Positions 1 to 12,300 of a stretch of DNA of 36,781 nucleotides are shown here, piece by piece; within the stretch, counting starts at the first letter, position 1, and every line of letters starts with the position of its first letter. This DNA comes from Gonium pectorale (Eukaryota > Chlorophyta > Chlorophyceae > Chlamydomonadales > Volvocaceae). The position numbers were made by a program, and so were the translations under genes. Location of the stretch: contig LSYV01000006.1 in NCBI GenBank assembly GCA_001584585.1, forward strand, positions 3,315,535-3,352,315, in the 5' to 3' direction. The notes under the pieces were generated by a model. The model ran no database searches. It was given only the letters and a program-made list of their open reading frames with translations, and was not told where the DNA came from.

Positions 1-2905
1 GCTGGCGAGGACGCCTGGGTGCCCGTCCGATCGCGACGATGGTGGGAGCGGCGGGAAGCTGGCCTGGATGCGGCCTGGGGCGGGGCAGCGCACAACTCCG
101 TGTTACCCTGAGCCGCGGGGCACCACCTGCATCCGCGTCACCGCCATAGCTGCCACGCAGGCCCCCACCTGACGTGCCCGCCTTATCGTCGCCCTCCTCC
201 GACGGAGGCTCCTCCGCCTCCTCCTCCGCCTCGGCGGCACCCTTCTTGGCCTTCTCCTGTCGTGCCCAGTGCCCAGGGTACCGGGGGTTACTCAGCAAGG
301 TGCCGCAGTGGGGGGCTGCACTCTGCAGGTGTGCGCCGCGGGCCTTAGGCGGGTCATCCCCCGGCGCAGGCAGTCGAGCGCTACTGCCGGTGTGGGCTGT
401 AGGGGCAGGTGTCGGGGACATCGGGCGCATGGGAAGGCGAGGGCAGCAGGCTGCGGGTCGCGTGGAGCGGAGGTCCCGCGCCCCACCTTCTTGGCCTTCG
501 GCTTGCCGCCCTCCTCGTCTTCGTCGTCATCCTCCTCGTCGCTCTCGTCCTCGTCCCCTACGTCCGAGTCTTCCTCTCCCGCCCCGAAGCCCAGCAACTC
601 AGCGTCTGCCTCCTGCAGGCGGCAAGCAGAGGGGGGGGGAGCAATGAAAAGGAAGGGTGAGAGGGGCGATAGGTGCCGTTAGCGGCCCGCCCCCCACATG
701 CCGCATGTCGACCCTCCCCGGCGCAAACCAGGCTTCTCTACTCCCCTTCCCCCCCCCCACACACCCCACTCGTCGATGTTCAATCCCCTTTCCCAACTTT
801 CCCCACCCCCCGCACCCTGGCTCCTCCTTCCAGCACCCCGCGCGCAGCCCGCCGCAGCAACAGCACACAGACCATCCCCTCGTCTGCCGGAGCCGCTACC
901 CGCCAGACCGTGCCACCGCCACCCTTCCCCAAGCCTGCCATCCGTCCCCAGCTCCCAGCCCGCAGGCCCCAGGCCAACGGCCCCGCCCGTCTCGCTGACC
1001 GCACCTTGAGGTACTTGTAGAACTCGGGGTCCTTTTCCCGGAGCGCCTCCAGCTGGGCCCTGCGCGCGAGGGCGAGAGGGAAGAGGAGAGCTTCACCAGC
1101 CGTGGGAGGTGACGCAGGCACCCAGCCGGCGCCCGTGGCCCTGCCTTCCCTCAGGACGTGAGCTACTATGGAGGGAGTGGGAGGTCGGCGAGCATGCACT
1201 TCAACGGGTCTGGCAGCGAGGCCCGCAGCGCTCCCTTGCCGGTTGTGCGCCAGGCAGGCAGGCAGGCAGGCAGGCGTGGCCGACATGACTTCCAGGGCCG
1301 CCGACGCCCTACCCCTGGCGCCGGGGTCGGCAGATAGAAGTCGGCCACTGGCTACCGCCGCCCGCTACCGGCCCCCCAACACACGCCCCTCGACCCAGCC
1401 CCCAACCGGGCTTGCTTGCCCCCTCAACTAAGCTTCCTCGCCTGGCCTGGTTGCCCGCTGCCAGAATGCTCGCCGTTCTGCATCCTCAGCACTCGCCGGC
1501 ACACGCCCCCCACCTGTGCTTTGCGATCTCGCCCTTGAGCCGCTTGTTGTCCACCACCACCGGGTCACTGCCGTCCTCCGCCTCCTCATCGCCGTCCTCC
1601 TCCTCGTCGCCGTCCTCGCCCTCCCCATCGGACAGGTCCAGGTCCGACATGCCACCCTCGCCGTCGTCATCCTCGTCCCCCTCCCCCTCGTCCCCCTCGT
1701 CGCTGAGCCCCTCCTCGTCTCCGCTGCCGCTGAGCGACCCCTCGTCGTCGTCGTCCACGTCGGACAGGCCCTCCTCACCCTCGTCCTCGTCCTCCAGGTC
1801 CTCCTCAAAACCGCCCTGCGACGGAGACGTTTGCATGCGTGGGGGCAGCAGCAGCAGCAGGCGACACGGCATTTGAGCAGCTATACGGAGGCAAGGTGTT
1901 CGGCTGAGAGCCTGCTGGACTGGGGAGCGCCAATCGGCACGGCACGGTACGGACGGGACGAGGAGACGCGCAAGCCCAGGTCCGAGTCCCGAGGCTGCAA
2001 CAGGTGGCCCAGCGGGCAGCCCCTGCCCCTGCCAACTGGCGACTTTCGCCTAAACGTGGCGCCATGCCGCCCGAAGCAGCACGCCAAGCGCCAAACCTGG
2101 CCGCGAGATACATAAGCGTGCCATACAAGGCCTTCGCAAGCATACTGGGCCGACAGCTGCTCCCGCCGCCGCCGAGAGCTCAGCGTCCGCAGCCCCGCCC
2201 ATGCGCCTTCGCTGACAAGCCACTCGCCCCTGCGGCGCGCGTGACCCACGCCCTTCCTCCCCGGCCCACCCCGCACCCGCTCCGCACCTGTAGGAACTCC
2301 TCTGCGTCCATGTCGTCAAACACGCCCCCCTTCTTCTTGCCGCCAGAGGCGCGGAACTCATCTGGAGAGAGCGGGTTGGAAGGCCAGGCGGTGGGGATTG
2401 CGGTCAACGTGGCATGTGCGGCAAAAGGAGGAGAGCCATGCTTGCCCCAGTTACAACACATTGGCCGCCCGTCGGGGTGGATGGGTCGGGGTGTTGCCTC
2501 ACGCAGGGCCCAGGAGGGTCTCATGGACGCATAGTCTTGTCTGGCTACGGCAAGCCGCTGAGTGGACCCCAGATAGATATTTGTACCTCGTGAAATGTAG
2601 TCCTGAAACCCGCCCCCCTGCACTGACAACTGGGGCCTGGACCGCCCCTGGCCCCCATCCCCGAGCACGACGCTCATCGGCACGGTGCGTGCCGGAGGCC
2701 CCATGCCATCCGCAGCGCCATCGAATTGTAACATATACGTGCTGTATGTCAAGTCCGCACCTCCAGCCTTGACAATGGCCGGCGCCCGGCTGCCCTTGTC
2801 CGGCCGGCGGCGGCCCGAGACGCGCTTGTGTTTCCGCCGCGCTGAAATAACGTTTTTCAATTGCCCCTTTCGGGCCATCTTCTTCGTAGCTTTGTTGACG
2901 CCCAT
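1..2905 (-). CDS. NOC2: NOC2-type nucleolar complex protein, 5' part (partial)
   Basis: This is the N-terminal part of a probable NOC2/NOC2L protein, a nucleolar and nuclear factor that with NOC1 or NOC3 helps mature and export pre-60S ribosomes. Six exons join in phase: 2905-2761, 2361-2288, 1815-1514, 1059-1005, 612-487 and 256-169, giving about 263 residues before the gene leaves the window. The start MGVNKATKKMARKGQ is basic, as in the family. Residues 74-174 are a highly acidic Glu/Asp/Gly/Ser tract. Residues 176-192 hold the family signature QLEALREKDPEFYKYLK, followed by EADAELLGFG and two more acidic or lysine-rich exons. The main conserved helical-repeat domain lies outside the window. 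The end of the sixth exon is uncertain: 169 fits a CAG|GTGGGG donor, but reading through to about 127 is also open. The assignment rests on the signature and the exon order. Confidence 0.82.
1251..1274. repeat. CAGG tetranucleotide microsatellite in a NOC2 intron
   Basis: About six uninterrupted CAGG units lie in the intron between the 1815-1514 and 1059-1005 exons of the NOC2-type gene. No function is apparent. Confidence 0.9.
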
Positions 2906-4042
2906 TCTTGCCGCCTGCTGAGCAGGCCTCGATCCACAGGTGTCGGAAGTTAATTACAAGCGTCAAGATAGTGCTTTTCTTCCACAAGCAAGCTGGGAAC
3001 GAGAGAGCGGTAAGCGAAGGAAACCGCTGACGAAATCTGTGGCCCTATATGAGTGCAAGCTAGCCAATGTCGACGCTTGGTAATGACAATTCATAATACG
3101 CATTGGGGACGCCCGATGCTTGTACGGGCATTCGTAAGGCGCTCCCGTACGCGTACGCGTACGATGTGAATCATGGAGTAGGTATTGACGGGGGGACCTG
3201 ACGCATTGTGGGCTCGTACACACAGGAGACCGTGTGTCACGAGCATCTCCAAAATGTGCGCTGGGCAGCAGACGTTCACCATGATGACACGAGGTATATT
3301 GCAATCGGACCCCTGAAACGTTGGATGACGCCGCCCGTCGGACACCGGCCTGTGTATCCGCATGGCGTGCCCGGCGCGTGTAGATTCTCAGCCTCAGTGC
3401 ATGCACGCACGCTGCAGGATTCTGCAGGGTCGATGTGTGTGTACGATAATAAGCAGAGGGGGCCCCGGGCCACTGTGACCGTAGCGGAAGGCCTACTACG
3501 GGCAGGTGCCTGGGTCCCTTGGGCTCTTCCCACACCCTTTTCACGCGGGATGGTCGGTGTCTATCATCCCGCTGCACGCCTCCCAGGATGATAGATGCCC
3601 CGCTCCGCACCGCTACACGACCATGTCTAGGGGTAAAGAGAAATCCGCAGACCTATTTCTAGGCCAGAAGTGCGCAGCGGCGCTGGCGTCTTGCAGCCTG
3701 GCTGAGTACTCACCCACCGGAACGGGTGCTGGGGAAGCCATGCAGGCACGGCTGCCTGTAGGCACCGCGACCGTTCCGGTCCTCCCACCGCTACCGTATC
3801 AGTCCTCCCATCCTGACCGGGTGCAGCTCTTCCCCCTCCATTGCCTACCGGTCCATCAGCGGCTGATTACGGGGGAGGGAATGCCTTGGCCTGCATCTGC
3901 GCTTCGCCACGCCTCCTTGTCTGCGACCGCTGCCTGCACCGACTACGTGTAATACCACGCCCGCCGGGTCTGCCGTCTCCACACCTCATCAGGTAAACTG
4001 GCCGCTGCTCCACGCCGGGAGGGCCCGTCTGCTCGCCTCCGT

Positions 4043-4102
4043 CGCTCGCCATGATGCAACCCGGCGCCCTACTGGCAATGTCGCACCCTCGAGTGTGTAA
4101 CC
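4043..4102 (+). repeat. Hairpin dispersed repeat, copy 1
   Basis: First of two tandem, diverged units about 70 bp apart. It runs CGCTCGCCATG, then CCCGGCGCCCTACTGG, then a hairpin centred on CACCCTCGAGTGTG. It matches copy 2 and the minus-strand copies near 8.5 kb and 30.8-31.0 kb, so it belongs to a dispersed repeat family rather than a gene. Confidence 0.7.
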
Positions 4103-4114
4103 TTCTCTGGTATA

Positions 4115-4198
4115 CCTCGCCCGCCATGACCTGTACCCGGCGCCCTGCTGGAGACATCACACCCCGGGGTGTGTATGTCCGTAGAGGTTGCCTTCCCC
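4115..4198 (+). repeat. Hairpin dispersed repeat, copy 2
   Basis: Second tandem unit. It contains CGCCCGCCATGACCTGTAC, CGGCGCCCTGCTGGAGACAT, the perfect stem CACACCCCGGGGTGTG, then TATGTCCGTAGAGG and a pyrimidine-rich tail of about 45 bases ending near 4240. The minus-strand copy at 30740-30825 matches it over the whole length, including the tail. Confidence 0.8.
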
Positions 4199-4691
4199 GT
4201 TTCTTGTCCCTTTTTCTTCCCTGTTTCCGTTTTACTTTATATGTCTTCCCAGCGCCGTGTGCAACATGCTGCATTTGCATCTATGTGCGGGATGCTGGTG
4301 CTACAGTCACGGCCGTTGTGGGTGCCGCCGGCGGCAGGGACGAACTGGACGTAGCTGGAGAGGGATGGGAATGAGGCTGCGCACGCCGTACGCCCGTACG
4401 CGTTGATGGGATTATGTGTGTGGTGGTGGTGGGGGGAGCGCGACAGCTAGCAGGGTAATTCTCGGCGGTGCATGATACTGGAGGCGATGGAAGATGGCAG
4501 CGCTGCTTTGCCCCATGTCGGCCGCAGGTGTTTACCCTCGGCGACGAAGGGAGGGCCAGTGGCCGGGTGGGATTACGAAGACGGCGCGGCGTGTCGTTGG
4601 GCGTCCAGGGCGAGTGCTGTCAGGAGGGGGCCCTCCATCAACACCTGCATACACGCAGGGAGCCCCACCTTGACCCCACCTACAACCCCGG

Positions 4692-6556
4692 GTGTGCCAT
4701 GGTGTGCCGAGTAACAGGGCAGGGCAGGGGTCCAGGCCAGTGGCCGGCACATGCCCTCGCACGATGCGTCCTTTGACTTGTACCACGATGGATTGCATCG
4801 CACATTGTCACCATGCGCGTCTACCTCGCTGCTGTGCGGTGGCCGTGCAAACCGGATCCGCAGTCGTACGCTTTGACACAGCGAGCATTGCGATCTGTTG
4901 TAATTGCGTTATTGGCCAATATATCGTGCCGGCGCTCCACGCCTACGCGGCGCACTGGCTCGCGCCGGGCTCCACGCGTGGCCTGACGCTCAAGCGCCGG
5001 CAGCACCTGCTGTGCCTCACGGCGGCCAGCGGCGTGGTGGCGAACCTGGAGGTGGCGGAACAGGTGGCGGGCTGCCTGCTCACGAACGAGGTCTTCCACG
5101 CAGCCGCGTCGGCAGGTCAGCTGGCCTCCTGTCAGTGGCTGCTGGGGCAGGGCTCTCCAGGCATTTCTGACAGTCTCGAGGCCGCAGCGGGCGGGGGCCA
5201 CCGGCACGTGTGCGAGTGGCTGCTGAGCCTGAACAACCGGTGGCGCAAGAGTGGCGAGGCCGCGGCGGCTCGCAGCGGCCACGTGGGCCTGATGGAGTGG
5301 CTGCAGGAACAGCGGCCACAGATGCGATTCAAGACGCAGGACCCCACCGAGCAGGCTGTTGACTTGGTGAGGGGAGCGGCGCACGGCTGCGACCTGGTCA
5401 CCATGCAGCGCCTGTGGCCGCGCCTAGAGCACTTCGACAACATTAATGCCCACAGGGCCCTGGTCCTTGCCGCCGCTGCCGGCAGCCCCACGCCCGACTG
5501 GGCTGCCAAGGTGGAGTGGCTGGAGGCTCAGGGCTGCCGGCTCTCTGACAGCCGTGCCGCCAATGAAGCTGCCGCCCTTCCGGACGCTGTGGCCCGCCTT
5601 GCCTGGATGCGCGGGCGGGGAGTGACCGTGTTCGGCGAGCCGCTGCTCATGGCCGCCCGCACGGGCAACATGGCGGTGCTGCAGTACCTACTGGCGGAGG
5701 GGTCGTGGGACCGGACGACGCGGCTCTCGCTGCTCCTGAGGCCATCGCAGGCGGTCACTTGGCGGCGCTGCAGGCGCTGCACCTTGCCGGCGGATTGCCC
5801 CCCGACGCGCCCGACCGCCGTGTGGCGTACGCCTATGACGCCTTGAAGGCCGCGGCCACCGGCGGGCACTTGCGCGCGCTGTCGTGGCTGTCCGAGGCCC
5901 TACGTCCAGGGGCAGTGCCCGTACATACCCACTTGTTCCGACTTGCCGCCCGCTCGGGCAGCGTGGAGCTGCTGGCCTGGCTGCGGGAGTGCGGCTGCCC
6001 CTGGGACGAAAGCGCCTACACGGGGGCGGCGGAAGGCGGCTGCAGGGTGGCGCTGGAGTGGCTGGCGGCGCGGGGCTGCCCCATGCCGGTGAGGCGCTGG
6101 GCCGACTGGGTCGGGGCCTCAGCTCTTGGGTACACCCCGCGGCACTCGAGGCTAGCGGGGCACGCACCAGAGCACCGTGCCTGGGTACATGGCCCACGCA
6201 TCGTAGTTGCTGATGTCTGAGGTTCAGTCAATGCTCCAAGCGCAGCCAAGCCCGAGTTGCTGCACAGCAAGCAGGGCCTGCACTACTTTAGTCAACTTAC
6301 GTAACACACCCAGCGGGTATATGTTACGTGACACACCCAGCGGGTGTATAGGTTGTGCCTGTCGAGCCTGGTACCCCCGCTTGAGGCCGCTGCAACACGA
6401 TGCTCGTCTTACTGTTCACGGCTCCCCTTGCAGGCCGACGGCAAAGTGTACCGCACCGCCCGCCGCAACGGGGACCTGGCCACAGCGCGCTGCCTGCGGC
6501 AGCTCGGCTGCCCCGAGGTCCCCACGGGGCCTCTGCCTGAGACGCGTCCAACGTGA
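4692..6556 (+). pseudogene. Ankyrin-repeat protein gene, frame-broken
   Basis: This encodes ankyrin repeats, a protein-binding scaffold. Repeat-like units occur from about 5090, for example EVFHAAASAGQLASCQWLL, LLMAARTGNMAVLQYLLAEG, LFRLAARSGSVELLAWLREC and KVYRTARRNGDLATARCLRQ. The frame that is open from 4692 reads well to about 5700. The matching repeat then continues in another frame from about 5702 (PDDAALAAPEAIAGGHLAAL), as if one base were missing near 5709-5714. The second part ends at donor CCG|GTGAGG (6088), has an intron 6089-6433, and resumes at GCAG|GCCGACGG (6434) to a TGA at 6554-6556, all in phase. Sequence before about 4940 has no recognisable domain, so the true start is unknown and an N-terminal region may be lost. 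It is either a pseudogene or an active gene with a sequencing error. A candidate TGTAA poly(A) signal lies at 7586. Confidence 0.72.
6297..6351 (+). repeat. Tandem 27-28 bp hairpin repeat in the ankyrin intron
   Basis: Two near-identical units begin TTACGTAACACACCCAGCGG and TTACGTGACACACCCAGCGG. Each contains an ACACCC/GGGTGT-type stem around AGC, perfect in the second unit. They lie about 80 bases before the 3' splice site. Confidence 0.85.
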
Positions 6557-9357
6557 TGCCTGCTCGGGCACCTCCCGGGATACGGGATCGGATGCACAAT
6601 AGATCCGAGGGAAATGAGCATAATGGGCATGGGACGCGGTGCCGCTGCCACTTGCGGTGAGGTGTGCGCAGAGACCATCGCGGCCAGACCCCTCTGCTGA
6701 CCGGTCCCGCGCGCTGCCTTGGATAGACTTGGAAAGCGGATGCACGGCTACCTTGCAGCCTGCTCTGCCGATCGGTGCCACGAGCTGCCCTGTTAAGCGT
6801 GATGGCGAGAAGCGACTGTGGGCGGTATGGCGAATGCATTGTTGAAGCGCCACTGATTGGTCACGGGTCACTAGTAGCCGATACTGCCCCAGGACGGAGG
6901 GGAACGCGCCGGGGCGCTGCGGGTGATGGTATGGAACGGGTAACCCTTGCGTTTGAAGAGCATGAAGAGAGTGCCGTTGGTCGTGCGGGCGTGAAGGTGG
7001 TTGAGGGCGCCGCTCTCACAGTTGACGCCACTGAACAGAACAGCGCTGCCAGCAGTTGTGGGACCTTGCCTCCGTGTGGGCTCACGCTGCCCTGGAGGGT
7101 GCACATCGTCACGGCCAGTGAGTCCTCCTGTCGTGCTACATGGTCCGCCCTGACTGCTCGGCGCACCAATGCACTGCCGAACGGTTTTTTTGCCGGGGTT
7201 GTCATGGGCAGCCACGGCAGCCATGCCGGTGTCCGTGTTGTCCACGGCTCCAGCGTCGCCCGACCGACCTTAGCAGCAGAACGCTGGCCCGGAAGTGCGA
7301 CAGTGAACTCTCGCAGTGCACCTTCGCTGCTGCATGGCTCGTGTGCAAGCGTGGCTGTTGGGATCCTGGCGACGGCGGCGGCCATCTGACGGTTTGAATA
7401 AGGCACTGGTACAAGTTGGTGCCGTGTCCTAACGAGCCGTTTTGTCCAAGAACTATGGAAAGACGGAACGTTGCGGGTGCATCTTTACGAGGTGGGAGAG
7501 GCGCGGCCGATAGCGGCTGTGGAGGATGGCAGGGCACAGTAAGGAAGGCGCGGTTCTACAAAACACGTGACACGGCGCGATACATTGTAATGTATTTCTC
7601 TCTTCCACACGACATTAAACAGGACGCGGGCGGCCAGCAGAACCGTGTAGTGATGGCGTCGTGGTTGGGGCGGCTCTGTGTGTTCCTATGAATCTGGAGT
7701 ATCGGTACTTGCGTGAGGGGCCTTGGGATGGAAGGCGCGTTTCTGACTGTTTCCGCGCGCCGCTCAGCAATCTCAGTGTAGGCCCTAAGGCGTCGTCTAC
7801 TGCCAGCACCCAGCAGGGACTCGCAAGCGCGTGCACCAGCCCGCGTGGACGTGCAGCGCTCAGTTCGGGGCAGGGACTGTATCCTGGTTCGTCTGAGCTG
7901 CAGCGGACAACATGCAGTATGACGTCATAGCAGGGCCAGTACCCAATATGTTACATGCGAGACTGTGCTCTGTTGGCCTTACGTACGGCTTAGCAACGTG
8001 TAAACCATCGAAGAACCGCACTAGACGCTAGGCAGGAAACGCCTTCTGGACAGCCCGCCGCCTCTGATTGCTTGGCCGTGGGTCGCAGAGACGCCGACAG
8101 CGTAACCTCAGAGCGTTGCACAACATCAGCACCTGCCCGGTGGTGCATCACAGCTATTGCATTGGCGCGGCAGCGGCGCGCTCATTCAGTGTGCCTACGT
8201 GCGCATCGGCATGCTTTGCACGGGCGCATTGGCAGGAGAAAGCGCCGGCTGGGGTCGTTCTGGTTGGAATGTGGGCTTGGGGCAATTGTTGTGGCGTTTT
8301 TTATCTGTAGTACAAGGATGGGACCACATGTACGGCAGGAAGGATCTGTGAAAACTCCATCTTCCGTGCGGACTCTCTATCACGGGCCTTGACTGGCACG
8401 AACGGCTCCCACTGTCTTGGCAGCTGCTCGTGTTCATAACCCACAATTTGGGGCAGCCGCACCTCCACGGACATACACAGCCGATTGTGCGACGTTTCCA
8501 ATTGGGCGGACGGCGTACGAGAAAAGGCAAGTCAGCCGTCGCAAACGAGCGGACGTCCCAGCCCCCGGTCCTGGACGGGACAGCTTAGCTGCGCATGCTC
8601 CGTGTCCACGTCCGGCGAAGACAGATCGCTGACCGTAATTATTCTCTGGCAAGCGCATGGACTGTGAGCACAGTGGGAATCGCGCGCGTAAGAGCAGCGA
8701 GCAGCCGTTCGGGGGGGAGCGACCCGTGGTACCGCACGGCTGTAGATTTCTTACATCGCGTGGCATGAACACGTCATTTACACTGCGAGCTGAATGGCAC
8801 ATGTTGAGACAGGCGCAGTGCCCAAACGAGCTGCTGAAAGCCGTTGCAAGTTTTGGATTCACGCCCTCATAGTCCAGCTCTACTAGCTCCTGCGTGCGTG
8901 GTTCTTAAGTGTCATCGTCGAATTGTGTGGGAGCCGTGTATCCGCACCAGCCTCTCCTCTCCCCCTTCTGCTTTTCCTCACCACGCCCTGCTGCTCACTT
9001 GGCAAGGACCAGACTTATTATCCATTACCTTCAATCATAGGATATTAGGTTCAGACGAGCAGACGCGTAAGTCAGCACGATCCTCGCTACTTTGTAGGCC
9101 GAATTGGCCTCAACCTTTGCAACCGAGGACGCCGTTAGGCATCACCATGAGAGAATGTGTCGGGAGTGCGTGGGCCATGAGCTAGGAGCGGGAGGAAAGA
9201 GGTGTGTGTCTTTCGCAAACGCCTGCCTGAACGGGGCTGCTTCCGTTGCATTGATTCAAAGCTATACATGTGTGTGTGGGGATGCTGGGGCCTGCAGGGC
9301 CTGCACGTACTCGCCAGGTTGCCCGGCTGAGCCAGCCAGGCTCAGCCAGCGACCAGC
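6557..9357. other. Intergenic region upstream of the BIG gene
   Basis: No gene was recognised. The region should hold the ankyrin 3' UTR at its left end and the BIG promoter and 5' UTR at its right end. TGTAA motifs are at 7586-7590 and 7999-8003. A long open frame (6775-7389, plus) is opposed by another on the minus strand; neither resembles a family I know. A diverged copy of the hairpin repeat lies at 8455-8521. Confidence 0.5.
8455..8521 (-). repeat. Hairpin dispersed repeat, diverged copy
   Basis: Read on the minus strand it gives CGTACGCCGTCCGCCC, TTGGAAACGTCGCAC and GGCTGTGTATGTCCGTGGAG. This is the same order and spacing as the copies near 4.1 kb and 31.0 kb, but the central stem is weakened. 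Confidence 0.6.
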
Positions 9358-12300
9358 ATGTCTGCAGAGCAGGTATACCACCCAGCTGCGGAGATAGTGG
9401 CTATAGCGCTGCGCAAAATATGCAAGGTTGCGAATTCGCGGAAGTATTCCAAGCTCCACGAGGAATGCAAGTTCTTCCTCGACGAGCTGCACCTTATCAT
9501 CCCAGCGGCCGGCACAGCTGGCGGCACGCGGCTTCTGGTGTATGGGCGGAGTGGCGTGGGCTCCACAGCCGACCTAGCGGGCGCAACGGCGCACTCGGGG
9601 GCCACATCCCGCCGGGCCTCCACGGACGGTCGGCCCCAGCCCAGCTCCGCTGCTGCGCCAGGTGATGAACTGCATCCGCAGCATCAACATACACCCGGTC
9701 TGGCTGACGCCAAAGCGGCATTTACCGCGGCCGACGACGAGCCAGCTGGTGAGGGCACCGCCGCGGAGTCCGGGCTGCAGCCTGCCGCTGGTTCTGGGCC
9801 TGCGGAGAGCAGCACATCCTTGCCGGAAGCCCCGGCTACTGACCCCGCGGAACCCCAGTCAGCTTCCCTGCAAGAGGCTCCCGCGAGCGAGCCTGCACAG
9901 GATGCGACGGAGCTACCAGCCTCACAGGTACCAGCTGCACCGGCAGTGGCGCCTGCGCCTGCTGCTCCGGCACCTGCCGCGGCCCCGCCTCCAGACCTGG
10001 TCCCCCGAACGGAGACTGCGCTGCCGGACCCCGTGCTGGACCGCATTCTGGGTATTTTCCGACTGGCGCTGGAGACGCTACGGCCTGAGGTGATTGAAGT
10101 GGCTCTGGACTGCATTCAGAAGCTGCTGGCCTTCAGGTTCATGCAGGTGAGGGGCATGTGCTGTTCGCTCCCCGCGGAAACCTCAAGCGTAGGAGGGGTA
10201 CAGAGTTCGGTAGGCCAGATCCTCATAGAACGCCGGGAAAGTGTCCGCGAGCTCGCTGCAGGTCCATGAAAGTACGCCTCGTGGTGTCGCGGCTCATGCC
10301 AGCACCAGCTTCTGTGCGACCCGCAACACCATGGATACGCGCTCCTTCTACTCCCCTCACACCTCGTGCTCCCGCCCTGCAGGGCGCTGTGTATACTGTG
10401 AACGCGGAGCGAGCTGCTGGCGGGGGCAAAGAGGGCGAGGAGGCGGGTGAGGCGGGGCTTTCATGGCCAGCAAACGCTGATGCGCGTGACCGCGGACTGG
10501 GACCCGCTAGCATGTCGCTGGCCTTCTACCCGTCTAACCTGAATGCCCCGTCCCTCCCGTGCGTAGCGCCCGCAGCAGGCAGTGGGTTGGACCAGCAGGC
10601 GGTGGAGGCCGGGGCGCGCAGCCCGCAGGTGAGGGCCTGGCGGTTCAGGAAGTGTGGGCTGAGTTGGGCCACTCGGATTGCGGGCCACGCCCATCGAGAC
10701 TGGAGTGGGTTGCGGCGGTCGCAGGGGACCTGCAAGACGCTTACATCAGCTTGCGTGCCTGGTTGGCTTCTCTTGCAACGCAACGAAGCCAGTTTACCAA
10801 CTACGTTACGCCTTTTGTTCGCTCCCGATCTTCAGGCTCAAGCCGTTGAGCTGATCTGCCGCTGTGATGAGATACCGGATGAGCGGGTGGAGCTGCACAT
10901 CCTCAAAGCGCTGCTCACCGCCACCACGTCGACCACGTTCACCGTCCATGGCCAGGTGCGCCGCGGTGCGAGGCTGTCGTGCACGCCATTTCCCAGAAAC
11001 AGGAACCGCGCGTCATCTGAAGGGCGCAAGAAAAGCAGTCTGCACTTCTGGCGGCGGTGTTTGTGCGCGTTCTCGTGGAATGTTATTCACGTTACGGCGC
11101 CTCCCCTCTGCCCCTCTCCCGTTGCTGGCCCACAGGCGCTGCTGCTGGCGGTTCGCACCTGCTACAACATCTTCCTGATGAGCCGCAGCGAGGTCAACTG
11201 CCACACCGCCAAGGCTACGCTGACGCAGATGCTCAACGTGGTGTTCCAGCGGATGGAGGCGGATGCTGTGGCGGTGAGCTGGCATGGCGCGGAGGCCTAG
11301 GCAGCGGATGGCTTGGAGGATCTCGTGATCTCGTGGTCTGGGAGGGTGGTCACCAACGCCTGCGCCCTGGCAGCAGGTCTTGCACGGTCATGCCGAAGGC
11401 ACATAAAACAACACGCCTGAGGGGTTCGGTTCCTTGCGCTGACACGTTTACGAAGTAATTGACTGCAAGCGGCGCGCCTCACATGCGGTGCCCCTGTCCC
11501 AAATGCTCCCCCCCGGTGCTGCCCCGCGTCCAGGTGGAGGTGCGGCCCATCGTGGTGACGGACGTGTTGGGGCTGCCGCGGAGCAACCCGCAGGACAGCG
11601 GCTCGCTCAGCGCAGTGGTGCAGGTGGGGGGAGCGAGGGGCTGGGCGGGGTGTCGTGTGTGAGGGTATCGGGTAAAGGTGGAGTCGTGGCGCTTAGGGGT
11701 GGCATACCCAAGACACAGACAAAGTGACAAAGGACACACACACACGTGCGTTTTTCTTTTCAACACACACACAGAGTAACGGGGCCCTACAACGATGCCA
11801 TCACTTTCGCGCTTACGCTCGTCTTATGCGTTTTTCTGAGAGTGACGGAGCTCACCGGTTGCATTCCTTGCATCCTTACATCCAATGAGCCTGAGGCCGG
11901 ACCTCAAGCTTTCGGCCCTGGGGCACCGTGTCCCCACGTCATGCTCGCAGCGCACGAAAAGCAACCCGTGCATGCGTGCAGGGGTGTCATGCGCCCCGTA
12001 CACTGCAGCTGGGCGCCCTGCCAGGTTGCCAAGGGACTCCCGCTGTATGCTGCTTGTGCCGTTCTTGTCTTACGGGGCCCTCCGACACGCCCTCCCGCCA
12101 GGCCTTCCTGAACAACGTGGTCATGGTCACAGCGGGCATGCAAACTGTAAGCGAAACGTCCATCTTCCTAGGGGCTTGCGTACGTAGGATTGGCCTTAAT
12201 GGCAAACCTAGACTCATCTAGAGGGGGCCTGGTTTTGCTGCACTGCAGAGCCCGAAGGGTAGATGTACGATTCACCGAGGGAGTTGCTTTACTAGCTGTA

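Larger units (their letters stand above)
2906..4691. other. Intergenic region between NOC2-type and ankyrin genes
   Basis: No exon with family resemblance or a consistent set of splice signals was found on either strand. It should contain the NOC2 5' UTR and promoter on the minus strand next to 2905. Other contents are a short alternating GTACGC palindrome around 3147-3164 and the tandem hairpin repeats at 4043-4198. The open frames of 70-215 codons here look like chance frames in GC-rich DNA. Confidence 0.6.

Noticed and set aside
127..149. A 23-base mini-exon on the minus strand in the NOC2-type gene reading MAVTRMQ
   Set aside because: It would leave a 19-base intron after the exon ending at 169, which is too short.
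1412..2115. Plus-strand Ser/Pro- or Leu/Val-rich frames over the NOC2 acidic exon
   Set aside because: They are the antisense of the GAG/GAC-rich coding exon.
3147..3164. GTACGC alternating repeat
   Set aside because: Three short units with no association to a gene or repeat boundary.
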